From positions 14,811,001 to 14,875,000 of the forward strand of contig CATNEN010000001.1 in assembly GCA_950097015.1 (NCBI GenBank): a stretch of DNA of 64,000 nt. Reading direction: 5' to 3'. Made by a program: the position numbers and the translations under genes. The notes beneath the pieces are model-generated. The model worked only from the letters and a program-made list of their open reading frames with translations, searched no databases and was not told where the DNA came from. Below, one piece after another: positions 57,701 through 64,000 of the stretch (the first letter of the stretch is position 1; each line of letters opens with the position of its first letter). The stretch is from Macrostomum hystrix (lineage: Eukaryota; Platyhelminthes; Macrostomidae).

Positions 57701-60700
57701 GTCTAGGGTGGGGTGAATACCCGACTATGTCTAGGGTGGGGTGAATACCCGACTGATGTCTAGGGTGGGGGTGGATACCCGATCTGATGTCTAGGGTGGG
57801 GTGAATACCCGACTGATGTCTAGGGTGGGGTGGATACCCCCCCAATAAACGATTTAGTTTGTCCTCAGCCAAAGTTTTCAGCCATACACACCTCGAGCAG
57901 CTCCTTCTGCTCCTGCATTTGCTGCTCGAATCGCTCCTCCATTTCATTCATGCGGCGGTCTCGCTCGGCGATCAGCTCCCGACGAATGCGCAGCTCGCGC
58001 TCTTCGAAGTCTTCTTCCAGCTGCCGGGCCGACTGACGCAGCGAAGCGATCAGCTTGAGCAGTTGCTGAGCACACGAGTTGGATTAATGCGGTTTTCGTA
58101 ATAAATACAATTCATATAGATAGATAAAACATAGAAGACAGAAGAACCAGATGTAACGAGAAACAACTAGAAGTAACGAGTCAGACAGCCAGAAGTAACG
58201 AGACAGACAACTAGAAGTGACGAGACGGACAGCCAGAAGTAACGAGACAGACAATCAATACAGAGATACAGAGTGGCAGACAGGCAGCGAGACCGACTAA
58301 CCTCATTGTTTAATTGAGCAATATCGGCCATTTCAAATTCGTCCTCATCAACGTAAGTGACTTCGTACTGCTGCTCAGTAATGGACTCTTGTCCAGCCTC
58401 ATTATCGTCGCCGGCCTGTTCGTCATTTTCCTCCACGGTCAGATCGATGATATCAATGACTTCGTTAGTAACGACTGGCGCCGTTGATGGCACACTCGAG
58501 CCAGCATTATTAGCTTCAGTATTTGTTGTCGCCGGTCTGGTAGTCTTTGTAGCCAGCCTAGTAGAGCCAATCGCGATATTTTTAACGCCGTAGCCGGGCG
58601 AAGCGGCATTTGGGGCAGCCAGATGTAGCCGTTGCGGTGTCGGCGCTGTCACGACGATGTTGCTAGCCAGAGCACTGAATCGCAGCACATTAAAGGTCTC
58701 ATCGTAGAGGCTGGCGCACCGGCTGATGTTGACAATCATGGTGGCGCGGCCGCTGCCGCTGAAGTAGGGCTGAATTAGTCTAGTCAGCTTGGATTCGCGA
58801 AACGGCACCAACCTGGCTGTCTTGGGATTCTGCTGATTGTGCTGAAGGGTTTCAATGCATCGCCGAAGTGTCAGCAGGCTGGAATTGATGCTGCCGGCTT
58901 CGCGCACTCGATCGCCGCAGCCTGGCGCAGCTGCTGAATGACCGCCAGTTGAACGCTGACGCTCGGAGCCAGCCAGGTCACAGAATGTCAGACTAGAGAC
59001 CTGGCAGTTAAGGAACCAAATATGCCCAAATTCAGGCGAAATATTCTCACACACGCAGAAGCAAACCTTCACTAGCCAGACATCCATAGAAGCTTCAGGA
59101 GCCAGACATCCATAGAAGCTTCAGGAGCCAATTATCCTCTGATTTTCCGGACCCGTACACTTCCCAAATATTCAGGGGTTAAGTCCTACAAATAACAGTA
59201 TGCTCACACGTTTCAGAAGTCAAAACCAACTCACCACTCCCACATTAGGCGAGTCCCTATCCATGCTGGTGACTAGTCTTATAGCAAACAGCGAGTGACT
59301 CCTAGAGGACTGCTGATTTAATTTTGTAGCGGCCACCTGCTGATTTTGTTTGCCTAGCAACACAAGCCTACAAGCCTCTTTAGCATTGCGCACAGGTAGG
59401 CAGCGCAGATCCCTGATGTAGAACGATCCAGATCTATCCGATCGAATTTCTAAAGCTGTCCGACTAGGCCTTCGACCTCGCTGTCCGATTGGCTCCAGCA
59501 GATCGTACACAACTTCGTTGTAAATTTCGGCATACGACACCCACACACAGAAACGATACTCCGCAGAGTTTGTTGGAGCATTGTCCGGGTCGGCTGAAAC
59601 ACTGCCATACGACTGGCCGCAGCCAGAATTGCGACGCGAAGCGAAATTCGAACTGCGCGAGTTGTGAAACCTGAAATCAATAGTGGGATTCTAGAATGGG
59701 ATAGTGGGATTCTAGAATGGAATAGTGGAATTCTAGAATGGGATAGTGGAATTCTAGAATGGGATAGTGGGATTCTAGAATGGGATAGTGGAATTCTAGA
59801 ATGGGATAGTGGAATTCTAGAATGGGATAGTGGAATTCTAGAATGGAATAGTGGTATTTGAAGAATTGAATAGTGGAATTCTAGAATGGAATAGTGGAAT
59901 TCTAGAATGGGATAGTGGTATTCTAGAATTGAATAGTGGTATTTGTAGAATTGAATAGTGGAATTCTAGAATGGAATAGTGGAATTCTAGAATGGAATAG
60001 TGGAATTCTGGAAAAATGACTGTAGAATTCGGAAAAAATTCATAGCAAAGAACTTTTATTTACCAAGCCGCGGCCAGACTTTCACCGGTCTCGTCGGATT
60101 TGATCAGCTGTTCGGTCTCTCTAAAAGCGGCTTGGGCATTGCGCTGATCCAGTGGTTCGGCCTGGAGAAAGCTAGTTGGTCGCAACAGTGGCGCCTGCCG
60201 AGAATGGGGCAATAGTCGGCCGCCGATATTAGCAAAGAGGGAGTTTAGGGCGCGCGGCAAGATTCCCGGCTGATCGCTGCTGCCCTAGAAGGGATGAGAG
60301 AGAAACTATTTTTAATAGGGACATATGAGACAGTGGAAGATAAGATATTGGACATATGAGACAGTGGCAGATAAGATACTGGACACACCAGACAGTGGAA
60401 GATAAGATACTGGACACATGAGACAGTGGCAGATAAGATAACATTCTGGATAACTTCTGGACACATGAGACAGTGGCAGATAAGATACTGGACACATGAG
60501 ACAGTGGCAGATAAGATACTGGACACATGAGACAGTGGCAGATAAGATACTGGACATATGAGACAGTGGCAGATAAGATACTGGACATATGAGACAGTGG
60601 AAGATAAGATATTGGACATATGAGACAGTGGAAGATAAGATACTCGACATATGAGACAGTGGCAGATAAGATACTGGACACATGAGACAGTGGCAGATAA

Positions 60701-61887
60701 GATACTGGACACATGAGACAGGGGCAGATAAGATACTGGACACATGAGACAGGGGCAGATAAGATACTGGACACATGAGACAGGGGCAGATAAGATACTG
60801 GACACATGAGACAGTGGCAGATAAGATACTGGACACATGAGACAGGGGCAGATAAGATACTGGACACATGAGACAGTGGCAGATAAGATACTGGACACAT
60901 GAGACAGGGGCAGATAAGATACTGGACACATAAGACAGGGGCAGATAAGATACTGGACACATGAGACAGTGGAAGATAAGATACTGGACACATGAGACAG
61001 TGGCAGATAAGATACTGGACACATGAGACAGTGGCAGATAAGATACTGGACATGAGACAGTGGAAGATAAGATACTGGACACATGAGACAGTGGCAGATA
61101 AGATACTGGACACATGAGACAGTGGAAGATAAGATACTGGACACATGAGACAGTGGAAGATAAGATACTGGACACATGAGACAGTGGAAGATAAGATACT
61201 GGACACATGAGACAGTGGAAGATAAGATACTGGACACATGAGACAGTGGCAGATAAGATACTGGACATATGAGACAGTGGCAGATAAGATACTGGACACA
61301 TGAGACAGTGGAATAAGAGACAGCGCGTTCTAAATTCGACCAACCTGAATCGTGTGCGTCTTTCCTGCGCTCGTCACGCCATAGCTAAACACTAGGCCGC
61401 TGTGGCCCTCAATGAGCTGCATGACTAAGTCCGAGACGGTGTCCTCATACATCTGCGCCTGGCTAACCGACTCGTTGAATACCCGAGTAAACGTGAATCT
61501 ATGAGACGTATTTTCGCTATCCCGCTGGCCCGCGGCCTTGGGTCCCGGCGCATTAGTCACAATCGACCTTGGCCCGTCAACCTGAAAGCAGCGCTTCTCT
61601 TCGCCGGCTGCTAGCTCGGCTTCTGTCAGCGGTCGCACTCTGAGATAGACTTTCATCCTGTCTAGACGCGAAGCAGTGGCACAGCTAGCAGTTTTGGAAC
61701 TTGCGTTGACACTGTTGATATTAATAGACGAACCATTTGTTACAGCTGCAGTGGAGGCCGAGCTGGTCTGCTCGCACACGCTGACGTCCAGACTGCTGAA
61801 TCGAAGTCTTTGACGAATCGATTGCAATGGCAGCTGGGCCTCGAGTTCTAGGGGGTCGGGCGGCTGAGGCAGCGGGGCTGCTGCCAT
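41440..61887 (-). CDS. Kinesin-6 (KIF20-type) with long exon-duplicated coiled coil, 31 coding exons, 2,124 aa
   Basis: Plus-end microtubule motor; KIF20 proteins act at the central spindle and in cytokinesis. Exons (descending): 61345-61919 (coding from 61887), 60064-60284, 59235-59670, 58302-59000, 57892-58065, 55370-55963, 54550-54768, 54341-54457, 53533-53637, 51364-51489, 51159-51293, 51044-51076, 50829-50963, 50586-50675, 50356-50490, 49582-49710, 49359-49493, 49116-49205, 48886-49020, 47637-47753, 47431-47547, 47199-47315, 46991-47116, 46419-46472, 46216-46332, 45759-45875, 44523-44639, 44323-44439, 43062-43493, 42371-42777, 41440-41725. Phases agree and the sum is 6,375 nt. The ATG at 61885-61887 is the first in the exon. 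An acceptor (ctctttaaaag) 32 nt upstream means an unseen 5' exon or a trans-spliced leader. It is longer than human KIF20A and close to KIF20B in size. Subtype is not settled. Confidence 0.88.
41785..42345 (-). repeat. Minisatellite in the last kinesin intron, mixed units of about 20 and 30 bp
   Basis: Units gaagggtggatggaatctgag and a longer version with an inserted gatctgagg block alternate irregularly. The stop-free repeat leaves more than one minus-strand frame open. Confidence 0.92.
42843..43045 (+). mobile_element. SINE A core fragment followed by SINE family C copy
   Basis: 42843-42892 matches the SINE A core (gagtgtacac, gcctgacgatgagaaag, cagatgtacacacct). From 42893 a family C copy follows (aggttcgattcccag B-box, agcaagacacttaattctgc, agctgttgaatgggttcc). 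The same A-then-C order occurs at 4690-5215. Confidence 0.65.
43505..44285 (+). repeat. Minisatellite, 23-bp unit caccctattccatctacccctct
   Basis: About 34 copies in the kinesin intron between exons 44323-44439 and 43062-43493. Variants carry cgtctac, cttctagcc and ctcgtat. Confidence 0.94.
44745..45748 (+). repeat. Minisatellite, 37-bp unit (gtagcatttgagtagctagg...)
   Basis: About 27 copies of a 37-bp unit (two halves gtagcatttgagtagctagg and gattaggacattgggaa). It fills the intron below the exon 45759-45875. Confidence 0.95.
45744..46347 (-). repeat. Duplicated kinesin exon with flanking 37-bp array
   Basis: A block of about 150 bp at 45744-45897, containing the 117-nt exon 45759-45875, is repeated at an offset of 457 bp (46201-46347, exon 46216-46332). 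About eight copies of the same 37-bp minisatellite (45905-46205) lie between them. The exons look identical. Confidence 0.92.
46495..46930 (+). repeat. Degenerate repeat (ctgtccacagacagtaagtg-like) in kinesin intron
   Basis: Irregular units built on tgtccacagac, agtaagtg and tgttctgaac. Older or more scrambled than the neighbouring arrays. Confidence 0.8.
47825..48845 (+). repeat. Two adjoining minisatellites, about 29-bp then about 38-bp units
   Basis: 47825-48520 holds about 24 copies of ggtaagcctttgacccagct plus gaatgtcat. 48520-48845 holds a related, longer unit (ggtcattgacccaactgaat plus gtaatgaatgtcatggaa). The shared gacccaactgaatgtcatg shows one array evolving into the other. Confidence 0.92.
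48817..50963 (-). repeat. Tandem segmental duplication of three kinesin exons (offset 1,470 bp)
   Basis: 48817-49493 and 50287-50963 are nearly identical, introns included. Each holds three exons of 135, 90 and 135 nt (48886-49020, 49116-49205, 49359-49493; 50356-50490, 50586-50675, 50829-50963). Only a few substitutions were seen, such as atgactgcag versus ctgactgcag. Similarity ends just above the upper exons. The 38-bp minisatellite lies below both copies. Confidence 0.93.
49750..50320 (+). repeat. Minisatellite, about 38-bp unit, second array
   Basis: About 15 copies of ggtcattgacccaactgaat plus gtaatgaatgtcatggaa, the same family as 48520-48845. It lies between the two halves of the exon duplication. 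Confidence 0.92.
51535..53490 (+). repeat. Minisatellite, 28-bp unit (gatatgggatctgggacttc taaactat)
   Basis: About 69 copies in one kinesin intron; the largest homogeneous intronic array here. Variants (ctcaacaatgatatagg, ggatcaggg) recur in blocks, indicating repeated unequal exchange. Confidence 0.96.
53735..54320 (+). repeat. Minisatellite, 22-bp unit (ctgagatatgtttgagatta ga)
   Basis: About 26 copies with few variants (attgag for actgag, taggtttg). It fills the intron up to the donor of exon 54341-54457. Confidence 0.95.
54980..55285 (+). repeat. Minisatellite, 23-bp unit (catcaaatcccaaacattcc cac)
   Basis: About 13 highly uniform copies, preceded from 54830 by diverged relatives (aaactcagatcccaaac), the likely origin of the array. 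Confidence 0.95.
55990..57840 (+). repeat. Minisatellite, about 28-31-bp units (gatgtctagggtggggtgaa tacccgact)
   Basis: About 60 copies of G-rich units in several variants (tctagggtgggg, tccaaggtgggggt). The plus strand has regular runs of 3-5 G, so it is G-rich on the non-template side. Multi-frame open reading across it is an artefact. Confidence 0.95.
59680..60010 (+). repeat. Minisatellite, 21-bp unit (gggatagtggaattctagaa t)
   Basis: About 16 copies in the intron between motor exons 60064-60284 and 59235-59670. Twenty-one is a multiple of three, so the array keeps one frame open by chance. Confidence 0.94.
60312..61315 (+). repeat. Minisatellite, 31-bp unit (agtggcagataagatactgg acacatgagac)
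   Basis: About 32 copies in the first kinesin intron, between the P-loop exon and the next motor exon. With a 31-bp period the array passes through all frames, so three long minus-strand frames stay open. Confidence 0.95.
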
Positions 61888-61919
61888 GAGCCGGCGACCT
61901 TGCAGCTCAGCCAGGGTGT

Positions 61920-63349
61920 CTTTTAAAGAGAAAATAAACAAGAGAATGTTGCACCATAAGGATTTGACAAGTCTGAGAGCTTGAATCTGGGACCAGGCAA
62001 CATTTTTTGAGGAGCAGCAGTAGAGAGAAAGTTTTGGGGGCATGAAAAATGTACAGTTCCCTAATACCCAAAGCACAGATGTGATTGTGATTGGGCAGAT
62101 GTGATTCTGCCTGCATATCTATCAGTTTTGCGTGCTTTCAAGATTTAACCGAATGGCCAAATTTAGATAATGCTAACACTTTTATGCCAGTGCCCACATC
62201 CCCACTGGAATTATTCATTATGGTGATAGTGATTCCAAACGATTCGGACACATTAAAAAACACAAATCAGTTTTGTCCCAATAAGGAGTACTGTCTAAAT
62301 TACTGTCTAAATAGCTAGATTTACTGATTTACTGATTTATCACAGTCTAAAAAGATACAAGTCTATAAATTATTTATACTAATGTGTCAATATAAAAAAC
62401 TGACCAGCTATGCATATTGTCTATTATAAAAAAGCTGACAATAGCTACACATATACACCAATGTCTGTGCAAAATAAACTTTTTTAGAAATTTGAAGTGG
62501 AGTTCTTTTAATATTCTATAAAAATGGTTGATTAAGTTTTTTAAATATATTATGCCTTATCCTGAATATTATTTTTAAAAATTATTAACAATGGCAAGCA
62601 GTTATACCTGGGGTTAACACTATATTATTTTCTGGCATATTCAATATATATAACAAAATCAGCTCTATCAATATACTACATATGCCAATTTTAGTATTAG
62701 CAATGAACAATATACACAGAAGTTATTTTTACACATTTTTAATTATTTTAAGCCTAATTTCCAACCAGAAATTTTGGTCTTTTTGAACTTAATCCTTTAA
62801 AATAGTTCCAGCTTTAGCACATTCAGTTCATCATTTAGTACACATAAATATGTGTCTATATTGGTTCTTAGGGTTGCTGAAAAACTTTTTTGTTTTATCT
62901 AAACAACTACTTTCTATGGAATGGATTTTTTATCACAAGATGACCACACCTTGTGAGATATAGGGAAAAAATACTTTTAGCTGGTTTTAGCTAAAACAAA
63001 CAATTTTAGCTGGCTTTTTGGGAATTACAAAAAATATTAAAATGTAATAGAGTGAAGGGGGACTTATTAAATATTACTCATACTTATTCAAGAATTGGCC
63101 TTAAGACTTTTTTGGGTTACCCAATACATAGGAATACCATAGTAAGTGAGGCATTACGTTTTAAAGGTTTCTGAGTTAGGTAAATTTTATGTGATGTAAG
63201 AAAAATAAAAAGGCTTAAACTTTAATTGTGGGATATGTCCTACTAAAGATAAAATTATTTATTTATTATAGAGTAAGAAAGACTTTTGGCGGTATCCAAA
63301 TATATATGCATCAGAAACTTTTACAATAAAAAAATGATAGCAACTACAT
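61920..63349. other. AT-rich region upstream of the kinesin start
   Basis: Begins with a good acceptor (ttttctctttaaaag on the minus strand) 32 nt before the ATG, so an upstream non-coding or coding exon, or a trans-spliced leader, is expected. No such exon was identified and no other gene was recognised. Confidence 0.4.
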
Positions 63350-63628
63350 CATACATGCGCAACCTCCCAAATCTTAGCCGGCCGTGCGACTTAGTTTTTG
63401 CTCTCATTTGCGACTTAGTTCGTTTCATTGCTCTATTTACGACTTAGTTTGCTCTCATTTGCTCTTTTTCTCTCCCCTTTTTCCTTTTCTTCACGCCTTC
63501 CTTTTTTGTCCCTTGGTCCCCCCTTTGATTTTTTTGCGCTTGGTCGATTGGTTTTTGCGACTTACCTTGCTTGGCCCTCGTTTCACCCGGCCGGTTCGGC
63601 CGGGTCGGCCGGGTGTTGCGCATGTATG
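63350..63628. mobile_element. MITE with 14-bp terminal inverted repeats and 8-bp target-site duplication
   Basis: A 279-bp element with perfect 14-bp ends CATACATGCGCAAC, flanked by identical aactacat at 63342-63349 and 63629-63636. The interior has repeated gcgacttagtt and tgctctcattt units and a GC-rich palindrome (acccggccggttcggccgggt, about 63587-63607). An 8-bp duplication with CA-starting ends fits hAT or P superfamilies. It has no transposase. Confidence 0.88.
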
Positions 63629-63636
63629 AACTACAT

Positions 63637-64000
63637 TCTTCCAATGAAGCTGATACTTATTTTGTTTGCTAATTTTTTAATTTCATAGACAATTATTGTT
63701 TTTTTAATTAGGTTAAATCAGACTAGTTTTCACTTAACTTTTCATAAAACTATGTCTATGATCAAACACCAACTTTACAAAACATTTTTCTAAGTTTACA
63801 GGTAAACTACAACAGATTGTCAACAACCCTATTTTCTATTGGGTCATAACCTATTGGAAAACCAAAAATATTTTATAGGATTAAAGTTAAAGAAGCCCAA
63901 AATTTCAGGCATATTCAACATTAAATGTACTATGGAAACTAGTCAGTGCTAGCCTACTATTCAGTGGATCAAATGTGACAAAGAAAAATTAAGTTTTTTT
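63637..64000. other. AT-rich sequence to window end, no feature seen
   Basis: No coding, RNA or repeat signal was recognised in the last 360 bases. Confidence 0.4.

Larger units (their letters stand above)
43062..58065 (-). other. Kinesin coiled-coil tail, phase-0 exons of mostly 117 or 135 nt
   Basis: Twenty-five consecutive exons (57892-58065 to 43062-43493) encode heptad-rich Glu/Gln/Leu/Lys sequence. All junctions are phase 0. Nine exons are exactly 117 nt (39 aa) and five exactly 135 nt (45 aa). Many share a pattern like L-x-x-Q-L, A-x-E-S-x-A-K-D, x-Q-L-x-x-L-K/R-Q-Q-L. This indicates growth by repeated whole-exon duplication, which phase 0 tolerates without frameshift. Confidence 0.85.
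58302..61887 (-). other. Kinesin motor domain exons
   Basis: The motor begins M-K-V-Y-L-R-V-R-P-L at about residue 77. The P-loop G-V-T-S-A-G-K-T is at about 170-177 and is followed by H-T-I-Q-G, the KIF20 signature. Switch I is N-Q-Q-S-S-R-S-H (about 373), switch II D-L-A-G-S-E (about 408), and the late motif is V-P-F-R-E-S-K-L-T-R. The loop after the Q-G-S-S-D-Q-P-G-I-L-P-R strand is long and Ser/Arg-rich, as in kinesin-6. Catalytic residues look intact. The motor exon ends with an acidic linker (E/D-rich, about 575-630). Confidence 0.92.

Noticed and set aside
56043-57947. Minus-strand Pro/His/Gly-Ile repeat frames
   Set aside because: Translation of a G-rich minisatellite within a kinesin intron; several frames are open and there is no splice support.
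60229-61343. Three overlapping minus-strand frames of 330-356 aa with repeated Ser/Leu/Cys/Val units
   Set aside because: They lie in a 31-bp minisatellite that cycles through all frames and has no stop codon. The region is an intron between two motor exons.

Overview
This is a metazoan genomic window with spliceosomal GT-AG introns, a TRAF adaptor, a kinesin-6, ShK/PAN/vWD secreted modules, tRNA-derived SINEs and many minisatellites. No mitochondrial, bacterial or viral gene was recognised. The combination fits a lophotrochozoan, most plausibly a flatworm. That placement is inference and no marker gene settles it.

Layout. (1) 1246-5843, plus strand: a complete five-exon TRAF gene (503 aa). 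(2) 5844-12050: intergenic DNA holding a hAT-like MITE with perfect target-site duplications, SINE copies and a small two-exon gene for a single-pass membrane protein (minus, 8884-9706). (3) 12051-37256, minus strand: one giant gene. I assembled 34 exons whose splice phases all agree and which sum to 16,473 nt, giving a 5,490-aa secreted protein. It has a signal peptide, a vWD-C8-TIL head, ShK domains, several dozen lysine/arginine/histidine-rich and cysteine-rich modules, a degenerate vWA domain, and a C-terminal ShK, PAN/apple, ShK, ShK series. A minus-strand TATA box lies about 150 bp upstream of its ATG. (4) 37985-41275: three intergenic minisatellite arrays sharing a core motif. (5) 41440-61887, minus strand: a KIF20-type kinesin-6, 31 coding exons and 2,124 aa. 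Its coiled-coil tail is built from serially duplicated phase-0 exons, and its longer introns are filled by many different minisatellites. (6) 61920-64000: AT-rich upstream DNA with a second MITE.

The main discovery candidate is the giant basic, cysteine-rich vWD protein. Positively charged, very large, modular vWD proteins are known from flatworm temporary adhesion, so a secreted adhesive, mucus or capsule polymer is a reasonable hypothesis, not a demonstrated function. The four genes show no obvious shared pathway. Exon coordinates come from reading splice signals and phase by eye, and individual boundaries could shift slightly.
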